From positions 4,629,001 through 4,693,000 of the forward strand of contig CP133159.1 in assembly GCA_030913385.1 (NCBI GenBank): DNA of 64,000 bases, given 5' to 3'. The notes beneath the pieces are model-generated. The model worked only from the letters and a program-made list of their open reading frames with translations, did no database searches and was not told where the DNA came from. The stretch comes from Cytophagaceae bacterium ABcell3. GTDB lineage: Bacteria > Bacteroidota > Bacteroidia > Cytophagales > Cytophagaceae. The position numbers and the translations under genes are program-made. Positions 1-8,290 of the stretch are shown piece by piece. Each line of letters starts with the position of its first letter. Within the stretch, counting starts at the first letter, position 1.

Positions 1-195
1 TCACCCAAGGATAGAAAAGAACATTTTGGCCAATGGGATCATGTAAGATGGTATGCACCAGACATTAAAGACCGACTTGAAAAACATGGGTTTACTGTTG
101 AAATGAACAGATACGGTAAGGAGTTTTCGACAGAGGCCTTTGAAAGGTTTGGCTTTTGCAATGATATCATTGTGGTAGCCCATAAAAAACCATAG
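1..195 (+). CDS. Class I SAM-dependent methyltransferase, C-terminal fragment
   Basis: The frame is open from base 1 and ends at TAG 193-195, giving 64 residues of a protein whose start lies left of the window. The fragment begins SPKDRKEHFGQWDHVR, continues with DIKDRLEKHGFTVEM and ends GFCNDIIVVAHKKP. This resembles the C-terminal strands of small class I SAM-dependent methyltransferases, where a DREKHFGQxDHVR-like loop precedes the last helix and beta hairpin. The SAM-binding N-terminal half is not visible, so substrate and subfamily cannot be given. A minus-strand reading frame over the same bases is a shadow. Confidence 0.6.
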   Translation, partial: SPKDRKEHFGQWDHVRWYAPDIKDRLEKHGFTVEMNRYGKEFSTEAFERFGFCNDIIVVAHKKP

Positions 196-205
196 ACAGC
201 CCAGT

Positions 206-246
206 AAATATTAGAGAGTAGCTTACAGTATTACTCTCTAATATTT
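206..246. terminator. Bidirectional intrinsic terminator
   Basis: Perfect 15-bp inverted repeat: AAATATTAGAGAGTA at 206-220 and its complement at 232-246, with an 11-base loop. It lies between two converging genes, the methyltransferase fragment and the alpha/beta hydrolase. The hydrolase stop codon (245-247) overlaps the right arm. A/T-rich outer stem bases can serve as the U-tract on both strands. Confidence 0.8.
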
Positions 247-1135
247 ATTTATTGTTCCTACGGACGAACCCCTGTATAGTATATACATAGTTGATAAACT
301 CCATATCTATAGGCACAGACTGATGCCAAGCCCCTTCTACCCGATACCCCTCTTTAAAAGCACCATTATGATTGTTATAGACAAGTTCTCCATGCGCCTC
401 TATATGAAGTAAGCGGTCTTCGGTACCGTGCATCCACAACAAAGGCTGCTGCACCTTCTTAATTTCATCAGCATTGTTTATTTCAAGGTTAGTGATATAA
501 GAAGCCGGAAGAGAAAGCTGTACCGCATCTCTCACGAAAGCCTCTGCGGACGCAAAAGGTGCCTCCAAAATTAATTTAGAAGGGGTTAAAACCTGCGGAT
601 GCGCTGAAAGTTTTGTAGCAGGCGCTGATCCTAAACTAAAACCATAAATCACCAGCCGGTCGTCGGTTAGGCCTCTTTCCTTCAGCCATTGAAGCACCGC
701 CCGCGTATCAGCATATAAACCTTCCTCCGTAGCTTGCCCCTCAGACTTTCCATACCCTCGGTAGTCAAAAGTTAATACTCCATAACCAGTATTGGCCAGC
801 AACTTAGTTCTTGGCCAGTAATAGTCCATATGCATATGATTTCCATGACAATAAACAATAACCGTATCTGTACTAATAGTTTCCAGATCCCCAACATAGG
901 TGGCATAAATCTTAGCCTCATCCCCATTCAGGTTCGAAGTCATTTGCACCAAATGTATTTTCTCTTCAGGAATATCAAAATAAGACCCTAAAGTAAAGTC
1001 CGTTTTCCCTTTGTAATCATCAAATTGATAAAAGTCGGTTTGTTCTGGCTCAAACAATACATCCTCCACTCGCATACATGAACAAACCAAACACATTAAA
1101 ACACCTACTACCGGAAATACTCCTATCTTCCTCAT
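245..1135 (-). CDS. Alpha/beta hydrolase family lipoprotein
   Basis: A 296-residue protein with an N-terminal hydrophobic segment (about 4-19) ending in LVCSC; Cys20 is the likely lipid-modified residue, so the enzyme is probably anchored in the periplasm or outer membrane. The alpha/beta hydrolase core is clear: an HGN oxyanion-region turn after strand 3 (97-99), the nucleophile elbow GFSLG with Ser167, then HGTED with Asp240 and AWH with His271, a plausible Ser-Asp-His triad. This matches serine hydrolases of the dienelactone hydrolase/BAAT-like type; the substrate is unknown. It lies 69 bp downstream of another minus-strand lipoprotein gene, so the two may be co-transcribed. The start is the ATG at 1135. 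Confidence 0.85.
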   Translation of the reverse strand: MRKIGVFPVVGVLMCLVCSCMRVEDVLFEPEQTDFYQFDDYKGKTDFTLGSYFDIPEEKIHLVQMTSNLNGDEAKIYATYVGDLETISTDTVIVYCHGNHMHMDYYWPRTKLLANTGYGVLTFDYRGYGKSEGQATEEGLYADTRAVLQWLKERGLTDDRLVIYGFSLGSAPATKLSAHPQVLTPSKLILEAPFASAEAFVRDAVQLSLPASYITNLEINNADEIKKVQQPLLWMHGTEDRLLHIEAHGELVYNNHNGAFKEGYRVEGAWHQSVPIDMEFINYVYTIQGFVRRNNK

Positions 1136-1204
1136 ATGACCTCCTCTACTAAACCTTCAATACATATACTCAGCACAATTCCCAGTCAAACCTGGCCCTG
1201 CATA

Positions 1205-1879
1205 CTAAAACCTTCTTGATACCCCAAAATAAAAACCCCAGACCCCGTGAGAGCGAATACTTAAAAAGTCCAGAGCCATACGCTCAACATCTGCCCCAGG
1301 CCCCATATATTTCAACTCAAGTGTATAATTCATCCGTGGTGTTGTAAATGTATGCCCCGTATGAAAGCCGGGCACCCAATAGTTGTACCTTTCTTCACCA
1401 TGTACCGATTGCTCTCTTAGGTCAAACCAGTTAGTTGTTCCCAGATAAAAGAAGTTTCCCGTATCACCATAATCCCAGTAAGCGTTTAAGTCCAACTGAG
1501 GGTAAAAGCGAAAATTCCAATCCCATCTGTCAATCATAAAATTCCCAATAGGTGAGATGGTCAAACCAGGAATCATACCTTTTGGCTTCCATAGCCCTTT
1601 TACCATTCCAACATCAGCATTGAAAACACCAAATAAAAGTCCCGTAGTATTAACACCACCAAACACCGTCAAATCGTCAGCTATGCCAGCAGCTCCTGAG
1701 AAAGACGTCATTGGAATAGGCGCAAAAGTGTAAGGGTGTCCTGGAAGATTTACCAAAGGACCTCCTACAGAAAACGACACTGCTTTCTCCTTTTTTTCCA
1801 AAGGCTTCACCATTCGCACGGGTGCACATGAAAAAACAAAAAAACAAGTAGTTATCGATATGTAAGCTAGTGCCCTCAC
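1205..1879 (-). CDS. Putative outer-membrane lipoprotein of unknown function
   Basis: A 224-residue protein whose first 17 residues are hydrophobic and end in FVFSC, so Cys18 is a probable lipidation site. The mature part alternates aromatic and small residues and ends in an aromatic residue (GVSRRF), which suggests a small beta-barrel or beta-sandwich envelope protein. No catalytic motif is visible and I do not recognise the family. The start codon is GTG at 1877-1879; no in-frame ATG gives a signal peptide. It probably leads a two-gene unit with the alpha/beta hydrolase and is divergent from the cyclase gene, sharing a 122-bp upstream region. Confidence 0.7.
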   Translation of the reverse strand: MRALAYISITTCFFVFSCAPVRMVKPLEKKEKAVSFSVGGPLVNLPGHPYTFAPIPMTSFSGAAGIADDLTVFGGVNTTGLLFGVFNADVGMVKGLWKPKGMIPGLTISPIGNFMIDRWDWNFRFYPQLDLNAYWDYGDTGNFFYLGTTNWFDLREQSVHGEERYNYWVPGFHTGHTFTTPRMNYTLELKYMGPGADVERMALDFLSIRSHGVWGFYFGVSRRF

Positions 1880-2001
1880 ATTTAATGAACCTATTTGTAG
1901 AGAAGTTTGTTAAGCCCACCGACTTATTTCGCCAAAAATTGACTTTTGTCTATTTTATTATATAACTTCATTTTTTGAACCAGATTAACAAATAGTAGCG
2001 A

Positions 2002-2769
2002 ATGACAAAAGTAGTTGACCTTTCTAAAACAATAGCTTACAGAAAGGAAGACCCTTGGTATATGAGGGTCAAGATCAAACACAAATCCCACAAGAAAGGC
2101 TATTGGCTGGTGAGGTTATTTTTAGGCCTTCCGGCAAAATTATTTCCCAAAAACTTTGTTGGCTGGGCAGATGATGCTATAAAGCACTTAGGCGTACATG
2201 CTTCCACACATATAGATGCCCCTTGGCACTATGGCCCCGAGGTAAATGGCAAAAGAGCAAAAACTATTGATGAAGTGCCACTTGATTGGTGTTATGGCCC
2301 AGGGGTAGTCATTGACGTAAGCCATATCCCTGACAATATACCTGTTACTGTTAAAGATCTTAAAGCTGACCTGGAAAAAACTGGAGCTGAGATAACACCC
2401 GGCACTATTGTATTGATCAAAACAGGAAGAGATAAGTACTCCGGAACAAGAGAGTATCCTGAAAAAGGTACCGGAATGAGTCGTGAAGCTACCGAATGGC
2501 TAATCGACAAAGGTGTTAAAGTAATGGGAATTGACCAGTGGGGATGGGACCTACCTTTAAAATTTATGGCTGAAAAAGCCAAGAAAAGCCAAAACCCTGA
2601 ACTCTTCTGGGAAGGGCATTTGGTAGGCCTTGAAAAAGAGTATTGCCACATGGAACAACTCGTAAACCTTTCCGCACTACCTCCTTCTGGTTTTAAGGTA
2701 GCTGTGTTTCCCCTTAAAATAAAAGGAGCATCAGCAGCCCCTGCAAGGGTAGTAGCAATTTTTGACTGA
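2002..2769 (+). CDS. Cyclase-family metal-dependent hydrolase (kynurenine formamidase-like)
   Basis: A 255-residue protein with the signature of the cyclase family (Pfam PF04199): VHASTHIDAPWHYGP at residues 65-79, holding the metal-ligand pattern HxxxHxDxPxH (His66, His70, Asp72, His76). The family includes kynurenine formamidase (N-formylkynurenine to kynurenine plus formate) and other cyclic-amide or ester hydrolases. No kynurenine pathway genes lie nearby, so the substrate is unassigned. There is no signal peptide, so it is cytoplasmic. The gene stands alone, divergent from the lipoprotein gene on its left and followed 20 bp after its stop by a palindromic repeat. Confidence 0.85.
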   Translation: MTKVVDLSKTIAYRKEDPWYMRVKIKHKSHKKGYWLVRLFLGLPAKLFPKNFVGWADDAIKHLGVHASTHIDAPWHYGPEVNGKRAKTIDEVPLDWCYGPGVVIDVSHIPDNIPVTVKDLKADLEKTGAEITPGTIVLIKTGRDKYSGTREYPEKGTGMSREATEWLIDKGVKVMGIDQWGWDLPLKFMAEKAKKSQNPELFWEGHLVGLEKEYCHMEQLVNLSALPPSGFKVAVFPLKIKGASAAPARVVAIFD

Positions 2770-2789
2770 CCCTTTTCTCACATATTTTT

Positions 2790-2952
2790 AACCTGAATGA
2801 TGCGCTAGGATTTGTCATAAAGAGCAAAACAACAATAAACCAGCACTTTTGGGTCGCAAAGCATAAAAGCGCTATGGCTAAGACACAAAGGTGCGCAAAG
2901 CGGCTGACTTGAAGTTATTTTGATATATAATAGAAAGCCTTTTTTTCAGGTT
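2790..2952 (+). repeat. MITE-like palindromic repeat, copy A
   Basis: About 163 bp bounded by AACCTGAA (2790-2797) and its inverse TTCAGGTT (2945-2952). The interior folds on itself: CACTTTTG (2844-2851) pairs with CAAAGGTG (2886-2893) through a G-T wobble, and CATA (2862-2865) pairs with TATG (2873-2876). The core is shared with the copies at 7836, 12263 (inverted) and 15586. It fills the left part of the 447-bp gap 2770-3216. The rest of the gap holds a perfect 8-bp hairpin, AACTCCTC/GAGGAGTT at 2954-2974, and an AT-rich leader in which I see no gene. Confidence 0.8.
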
Positions 2953-3216
2953 TAACTCCTCCAAGAGAGGAGTTTGCTCCCCCTAAACCTATGCTACAAA
3001 CAATAAATTCAGTCTATCAAATATAACTTTTCAGACTATAAAAATCATTTTCACAAATACTTAACACACCTAATAGTCAAACAGATCCAACATAAGAAAT
3101 AGCTTAATCTTTTATTAATTTTCGAGGAAAAAATAAAGCACTTCATAAACATTTTCCACAGCAGCAGGTTAAAGCTAAAGTATTGATTATTTTTTTAGAA
3201 CTTAAAACTGTAGAAG

Positions 3217-3792
3217 ATGAAAAAGCTAGCATTTACAGGTTTGTTATTAGCAGCATTTTTAACATACTCATGCGAACAACCTGAAAGAACAGAAGAAGAG
3301 ACTGCGCAGGAAACGACCGAAGCCACAGGACTTGCTGAAGAAGACAGAGACTTTCTTCAAGAAACTGCTAAAGAAAAAATGTTTAACATTGAACTGGCAA
3401 GACTGGCACAAGAACGAGCCGTAACAGAAGAAGTTAGAGAATATGCCAACAATGTTCAAACAGAGCATCAGAATATACATCAGGAGTTAGCTCAATTTGC
3501 AGAACAAAGAAACGTATTTCTTCCTGACTCCTTAGACGAAGATCAAAGAGAAGACCTTAACGAACTAGCGCAAGAAGAAGGCTTTGACTTTGATGAAGAA
3601 TTTATGGACCGTATGGTCGAAAGAAACAGAGACGCCGTTGACCGTTTTGAGGACAGAGCTGAAAACACTGAAGATGAACAGCTCAGACAATGGGCGCAAA
3701 ACACTGTTCCTGCCTTAAGAACACAGGTAGAAACTGCTGAAAATGTTGAAGAAGCTGTAGAAAGACAAAGAGAAGCTCAGCAGGAAAGCTAA
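3217..3792 (+). CDS. DUF4142-like acidic lipoprotein
   Basis: A 191-residue protein with a signal peptide ending LTYSC (Cys19 lipidated) followed by a Glu/Thr-rich linker (about 20-38). The rest is a mostly helical, strongly acidic domain with repeated Q/E/H helices, such as ETAKEKMFNIELARLAQERA and EYANNVQTEHQNIHQELAQFA. This is the pattern of DUF4142, a ferritin-like four-helix family of exported bacterial proteins. The biochemical role is unknown; links to envelope stress have been suggested for the family. The gene is monocistronic, with a long AT-rich leader and its own terminator. Confidence 0.7.
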   Translation: MKKLAFTGLLLAAFLTYSCEQPERTEEETAQETTEATGLAEEDRDFLQETAKEKMFNIELARLAQERAVTEEVREYANNVQTEHQNIHQELAQFAEQRNVFLPDSLDEDQREDLNELAQEEGFDFDEEFMDRMVERNRDAVDRFEDRAENTEDEQLRQWAQNTVPALRTQVETAENVEEAVERQREAQQES

Positions 3793-3830
3793 TTTTTTTT
3801 GTTGATTTATTGTATTTGGTTAAAAGGGAT

Positions 3831-3861
3831 AAAGGGCTTTATGGAGCCCTTTATTTTTTTT
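3831..3861 (+). terminator. Intrinsic terminator of the DUF4142 gene
   Basis: Stem AAAGGGCT (3831-3838) with AGCCCTTT (3845-3852), a six-base loop, then an A followed by eight T. Confidence 0.9.
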
Positions 3862-4060
3862 AGGATTACCCATTTAAGTCTCTAGGAAGTAATAAGTTTT
3901 TTTGTAGGATAAAATGCTTTAAGCTGCCTTTCTAAAATGGCGATATGTGCCATTGTTAGAAAACAAGGTGGCCATTGATGAAATTGCGTTAAGAACTTTA
4001 TAAGCATGAAACGGCCAAAAAATTTGCTGTTTGAGCCCGACGCAAGGAGGGTGAGTTTCA

Positions 4061-4164
4061 TCCCGATAGCTATCGGGATAGCGTAATGGTTATAAAGTTT
4101 AGCAAATTTCAGGGCCTTGACTTTTTTGCTTACTTTTTTTGTCTAAGAAAAAAAGTAAGGCCCT
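4061..4164. repeat. Dispersed palindromic repeat region
   Basis: Three nested signals. A perfect 18-bp palindrome TCCCGATAGCTATCGGGA at 4061-4078 recurs at 63895-63912. A perfect 12-bp stem CTTACTTTTTTT (4129-4140) pairs with AAAAAAAGTAAG (4148-4159). Further out, AGGGCC (4111-4116) matches GGCCCT (4159-4164). Similar GC palindromes and T-rich hairpins are, from general knowledge, scattered between genes of many Bacteroidota. The 385-bp gap 3862-4246 contains no gene I can support. The hairpin could stop transcripts from either side. Confidence 0.6.
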
Positions 4165-4246
4165 GCCGGCGAGGCAAAAAGTAACTTAGCGAGCCTAAGT
4201 AAGCTAATAACACATAAGATATCTAAGTGGGCAACCCTAATTTTTT

Positions 4247-6859
4247 TTATTTAATGCGTGCCAAAATCTCTGCAAGGTCATTTTCCATAGACAATATTGG
4301 CCGAAACAAATCTCCTTTTTCCTTTATCCTAGAAAAGATATTTTTCATGGTAAATTGAGCAGGCGACAACCCGGGCTTTAACTCTTCCCAGGCCAACGGT
4401 GTAGATACCGTAGCACCAGGGCGGGGCCTTACACAATAAGGTGCCGCTAAAGTCTGTCCTTTTCTGTTTTGAAGAAAATCGAGATAAATTTTATTTCGTC
4501 TTTTAGAAGGACTTCGTTCCAAGCTTGTAAACTTAGGTACCAGTTCATGTACATAGGTAGCGAGAAGATGGGCAAAATCTTTCCCCTGGTCATAATCGTA
4601 TTTTGCTCCTAGTGGTATGTAAATATGCAACCCACGAGAACCTGAAGTTTTACATACCCCCTGTATGCCTCCCTGATCCAATACTTTTTTTACAGCCAAA
4701 GCAGTTTCTATCACTTGCTCAAAAGGCACATCCTGCGGATCTAAATCTATCACTATATAATCAGGATACTCCAAGCTATTTAACCTACTGCTCCAAGGGT
4801 TTATTTCTATACAGCCAAGGTTTGCCATATAAACCAAAGAAGCTACATTTTGGCAAAACATAAAATTAATTTCTCCTTGGTTGTGCTCAGAAAATATACC
4901 TTTTGTATAGATCCAATCAGGTGTAGAAGCTGGCATATTCTTTTGAAAAAAACCTTTACTATTCACCCCGTTTGGGTTTCGTTTCAAAGACTGAGGCCGG
5001 TCTATCAAATAAGGCAGAATAACTGGCGCTATATGAAAGTAATATTCCAGCAGCTCTCCTTTAGTATAACCTTCATCAGGCCAATAAACCTTTTGAAGGT
5101 TAGTTACTTTCTGCTGCTGACCATCTATCTCAACAATACCTTCATTCCCGTTTTTGAAAAGTTGCTTAAATGGCAAATCAACTTTTCCTCGCCGAGCCAT
5201 AGGAGGGCGCAGTTGGGTCTTTTCTTCTGTTTTACGTTCTGCCGTTTTAAGCACTTTTGCAACAGGCTTTTCTTTTTCCATAACGACATCTTCAACCGGC
5301 TTATCCTCGCGCATGCCTAAAAAGATAGGCTGACGCAACAGTCCTTCTGAAGTCCACTCCTGAAACTTCACTTCACAAACCTTTTCAGGCACTACCCATT
5401 GCACTTTCTGATTAAGCTTGGGAACATTTTTCAAGGGTGTTGTATCTGAAAAAAGCGGTTCCAAATCTTGGTACACCTCCTTCAACAACCGTTCATCAAA
5501 ACCGCCCCCTACCCTTCCAATATACCTTAAGTCATTACCTTCATACAGCCCTAACAAAAGCGCACCAAAATGTTTCCTACCACCTTTAGGTTCTGTAATA
5601 CCTACTATAACAGCTTCTTGCCTACGTTGAGTTTTTATCTTAAGCCATTCACGGCTTCTAGTGCCAGTTTGGTAAACACCCGCTTTCCTTTTGGCAATAA
5701 TACCTTCCAGCTCGTTTTTTTCTACCAGTTCAAAAAAACGTTTACCTTCCCGCTCTACATGCCCGTTGTATCGAATGATACCATTATCGTCAGGCAGAAT
5801 TTTTTCTAATATTTTTTTTCGCTCCGATAAGGTTAATGAAGTGAGATTGTACCCCTCCAGATAAAGGATATCAAACACATAGTAAACTATATTTCCTTCT
5901 TGAGTTCTTTTATAGTTTTGTATAATATCAAACCTTGCACTTCCTTTCTCGTCAACCGCAACCACCTCACCATCAAAAACCGCTTTAACTCCCATTTTTT
6001 TCAGAGCATCTACGATTTTTGGAAAGTGATCATTAAAAGCTTTCCCATTGCGACTATATAAGTATACTTTATCATAAACCACTTCAGCTACAGCCCTATA
6101 GCCATCCCATTTTATTTCATAAAGCCATTCATCAGAATCAAAAGGCTCATCCAGCAAAGTAGCCAACATAGGCTTCACATTAGTAGGCATCGTACCTTTC
6201 AAGGAATCATCAAAAGAGTTGGTCAATTCATTTTTACCACCATACCATACCTGGCCTTCCCTTTCGGCTTCTTCCGCTATTTCATCTAATGTCCTACCGG
6301 TTTTAACAGAATAGTCCCATTCACGAATATCCTCTTCTGTAGCAAACTCATCCCTTTTCTTAATCAAAAGCCACTCATTTCCTTTTTCGCCCCGACTGCT
6401 TTTTACCAAAGCGAACTCCCCCTTAATTTTCTCGCCATAGAAGACGACCTTTAGGTTTCCATCCTCAAGCATTTGTCTGACAGTAGCCTCTGTGACAGTA
6501 GCCTCTGTCTGCTTGCGCCCATCTACTTCTTTTACAGCATAAGAACCTTCATCCCATACCATTACCGTACCTGCTCCATAGTTTCCTTTGGGGATTATAC
6601 CCTCAAAATCTCGATACTCTAAGGGATGATCTTCTACCATCATTGCCAACCTTTTATCTGCTGGACGCATTGATGGCCCTTTGGGTACAGCCCAACTTAC
6701 CATTACCCCATCCAGCTCTAAGCGCAAGTCATAGTGTAACCTCCTAGCGTGGTGCTTCTGAACCGTAAACTTCAATCCACCACTACTCCGCCCTTTAGCA
6801 CCTGATGGTTCAGGCGTTTTAGTGAAGTCCCTTTTCTCTGCATACTTCTTCAGCGTCAT
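4247..6859 (-). CDS. ligD: Multifunctional DNA ligase D (end joining)
   Basis: An 870-residue fusion enzyme of bacterial non-homologous end joining. Domain order is 3'-phosphoesterase (about 1-165, with HHARRLHYDLRLELDG at 36-51), ATP-dependent ligase (about 225-520, nucleotidyl-lysine motif KWDG with Lys250), then the archaeo-eukaryotic primase-type polymerase (about 570-870, metal-binding IDLDPQ with Asp705 and Asp707). It trims 3' ends, fills gaps, adds ribonucleotides and seals breaks held by Ku. The ku gene lies 18 bp upstream on the same strand, so the two form an operon. A basic, Glu-rich linker (about 520-560) joins ligase and polymerase. The domain order PE-Lig-Pol differs from the mycobacterial Pol-PE-Lig form. 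All key residues are present, so it is probably active. Confidence 0.97.
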   Translation of the reverse strand: MTLKKYAEKRDFTKTPEPSGAKGRSSGGLKFTVQKHHARRLHYDLRLELDGVMVSWAVPKGPSMRPADKRLAMMVEDHPLEYRDFEGIIPKGNYGAGTVMVWDEGSYAVKEVDGRKQTEATVTEATVRQMLEDGNLKVVFYGEKIKGEFALVKSSRGEKGNEWLLIKKRDEFATEEDIREWDYSVKTGRTLDEIAEEAEREGQVWYGGKNELTNSFDDSLKGTMPTNVKPMLATLLDEPFDSDEWLYEIKWDGYRAVAEVVYDKVYLYSRNGKAFNDHFPKIVDALKKMGVKAVFDGEVVAVDEKGSARFDIIQNYKRTQEGNIVYYVFDILYLEGYNLTSLTLSERKKILEKILPDDNGIIRYNGHVEREGKRFFELVEKNELEGIIAKRKAGVYQTGTRSREWLKIKTQRRQEAVIVGITEPKGGRKHFGALLLGLYEGNDLRYIGRVGGGFDERLLKEVYQDLEPLFSDTTPLKNVPKLNQKVQWVVPEKVCEVKFQEWTSEGLLRQPIFLGMREDKPVEDVVMEKEKPVAKVLKTAERKTEEKTQLRPPMARRGKVDLPFKQLFKNGNEGIVEIDGQQQKVTNLQKVYWPDEGYTKGELLEYYFHIAPVILPYLIDRPQSLKRNPNGVNSKGFFQKNMPASTPDWIYTKGIFSEHNQGEINFMFCQNVASLVYMANLGCIEINPWSSRLNSLEYPDYIVIDLDPQDVPFEQVIETALAVKKVLDQGGIQGVCKTSGSRGLHIYIPLGAKYDYDQGKDFAHLLATYVHELVPKFTSLERSPSKRRNKIYLDFLQNRKGQTLAAPYCVRPRPGATVSTPLAWEELKPGLSPAQFTMKNIFSRIKEKGDLFRPILSMENDLAEILARIK

Positions 6860-6877
6860 AAGCCCTAGTTTTCAGTA

Positions 6878-7702
6878 CTATTTCTTAACTTTTTTCTTAG
6901 CAGAGGTTTTACGTTTTGCAGGTGGACGATCAGTTGATTTGCCTGCTTCTAAACTCGCCCGTAACGTATCCAACAAATTATCTGCCTTAACAGAAACTTT
7001 TTCCTCTTTACGTTCTGCAACTTCTTCTCCCCTTGCTTTTGCATCAAGGATCTCACGAAGTTCTTCAGAATAGGTATCACGGAACTGCTGTGGATCAAAA
7101 TCATCTGTCAGCTGGTTTATCAGCATTTCAGCCATTTCCAGTTCTTTGTCATTGACCACATCATGCTCAGGCAAATTTAACTCATTGGGATCACGTACTT
7201 CATCGGCATATCTAAGAATGCTTAACACCAATACTTTGTCCACTGGCTTTATCACAGCAATATGCTCCTTGTTTCGCAATACAAATGAAGCGATTCCAAC
7301 TTTATTGCTTTTAGCCAATGCCTCTCTTAGCAAAGCATAAGGTTTTGAAGCTGTCTTGTCAGGTTCTAAATAATATGGTTTATCAAAAAAAATGGGATCA
7401 ATTTCCTCTTCGAAAATAAACTGCTGTATGTCTACAGACTTGGTTTTTTCAGGACTCACCTTCTCCAAGTCTTCCTCGCTTACAATTAGATATTGCCCTT
7501 TGGCATACTCATAACCTTTAACAATATCATTGGCCTGTAGTTCTTCACCATCAGCCGATGAGACCTTCTTATACCGAACAGGCGCATGGTCTTTGGCAGA
7601 AAGCTGCCTAAAACTTAGCGAAGTATCCCCTACGGCACTATATAGCTTAATTGGAATATTGACAAGGCCAAAACTAATGGCTCCAGACCAGATTGATCGC
7701 AT
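6878..7702 (-). CDS. ku: Non-homologous end joining protein Ku
   Basis: A 274-residue bacterial Ku. It forms a homodimeric ring on DNA ends and recruits LigD. The N-terminus MRSIWSGAISFGLVNIPIKL is the canonical start of the family's beta-barrel domain. I place the start at the ATG at 7702, not at an upstream in-frame ATG at 7744, because a strong ribosome-binding site (AAAGGAGG) lies just before it and the family begins there. The C-terminal tail is Lys/Arg-rich (KRKTSAKKKVKK), as in Ku proteins whose basic tails aid DNA binding. It is followed directly by ligD. Confidence 0.97.
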   Translation of the reverse strand: MRSIWSGAISFGLVNIPIKLYSAVGDTSLSFRQLSAKDHAPVRYKKVSSADGEELQANDIVKGYEYAKGQYLIVSEEDLEKVSPEKTKSVDIQQFIFEEEIDPIFFDKPYYLEPDKTASKPYALLREALAKSNKVGIASFVLRNKEHIAVIKPVDKVLVLSILRYADEVRDPNELNLPEHDVVNDKELEMAEMLINQLTDDFDPQQFRDTYSEELREILDAKARGEEVAERKEEKVSVKADNLLDTLRASLEAGKSTDRPPAKRKTSAKKKVKK

Positions 7703-7835
7703 TTCCCCTCCTTTCACATTTTCTTCCCTCTGAAGTAAAAACAATAAAAAAAAGAGAAAAGTTAATCAGCAACACACAACAGCTCCGGTGTAAGCAGAAA
7801 GCTAATTTCTAGATGTCACTTATACGACAGATTTT

Positions 7836-7928
7836 AAAATAACAATAAATCAGCACTTATGGGTCGCAAAACATAACAGCGTTATAGTTAACAGACAAAT
7901 ACGATCGAAGCGACTGATTTGAAATTCC
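7836..7928 (+). repeat. MITE-like palindromic repeat, core-only copy B
   Basis: The core matches copies A and C from AAAATAAC to GACTGATTTGAA, but the AACCTGAA termini are missing and the outer right arm (GTTATTTT in other copies) has decayed. The inner hairpin differs in sequence but still pairs: ATAAC (7873-7877) with GTTAT (7881-7885). AATCAG and CTGATT form the next stem out. It lies in the 286-bp region between ku and the small gene ending at 7989. Confidence 0.7.
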
Positions 7929-7952
7929 TAGTCCATATTATACACCTCAGCA

Positions 7953-7989
7953 AAAAAAGAGGCAGAACAATATGCCCTGCCTCTTTTTT
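7953..7989. terminator. Bidirectional intrinsic terminator
   Basis: Stem AAAAAGAGGCAG (7953-7964) with CTGCCTCTTTTTT (7977-7989) around a 12-base loop. A-runs and T-runs on both sides make it usable on either strand. It abuts the stop codon of the small minus-strand gene. Confidence 0.85.
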
Positions 7990-8183
7990 CACCACCCTGC
8001 CTGGGTTATAAATTCTGGGTTAAAGCTAAGTTTTAAGCTTCCGTCCCAATTCCATTTCACACAATTAAACAGCCGATTTACAACTGCATCTCCCATACGG
8101 AACATTTCACACAACTTCCCTTCCTGATTAATCCATATCGCTGAAAGTTCGGGAGACGATTTATTACCACGATTACGATCCAT
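7989..8183 (-). CDS. Small hypothetical protein (64 aa)
   Basis: A 64-residue frame that looks like a real gene rather than a shadow. It has an ATG at 8183 preceded by GGGAGGAAG five bases upstream, a good ribosome-binding site; it ends at an intrinsic terminator; and another terminator lies just upstream. The product is soluble, with no signal peptide, and has a Trp-rich C-terminal half (KWNWDGSLKLSFNPEF). I do not recognise a family. No conserved catalytic motif is visible. Confidence 0.5.
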   Translation of the reverse strand: MDRNRGNKSSPELSAIWINQEGKLCEMFRMGDAVVNRLFNCVKWNWDGSLKLSFNPEFITQAGW

Positions 8184-8212
8184 AATTACTTCCTCCCTAC
8201 CATCAAAACAAA

Positions 8213-8233
8213 GGACACTTTAGAAAAGTGTCC
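8213..8233 (-). terminator. Hairpin terminator after the DUF4468 gene
   Basis: GGACACTTT (8213-8221) pairs with AAAGTGTCC (8225-8233) with a three-base loop. On the minus strand the stem is followed by TTTGTTTTG, a weak U-tract, 57 bp after the stop of the DUF4468 gene. Confidence 0.65.
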
Positions 8234-8290
8234 CTGTGGCAATACAACCGTAATGTTAAAGTTTTTTAGACTACGTCAGTTCAATAGATC

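Noticed and set aside
1-183. 60-codon minus-strand frame at the left edge
   Set aside because: The plus strand over the same bases encodes a recognisable methyltransferase end; the minus frame is a shadow.
6878-7744. Ku start at the upstream ATG (7744)
   Set aside because: The extra 14 residues cover the ribosome-binding site AAAGGAGG and are not in the family; the ATG at 7702 fits.
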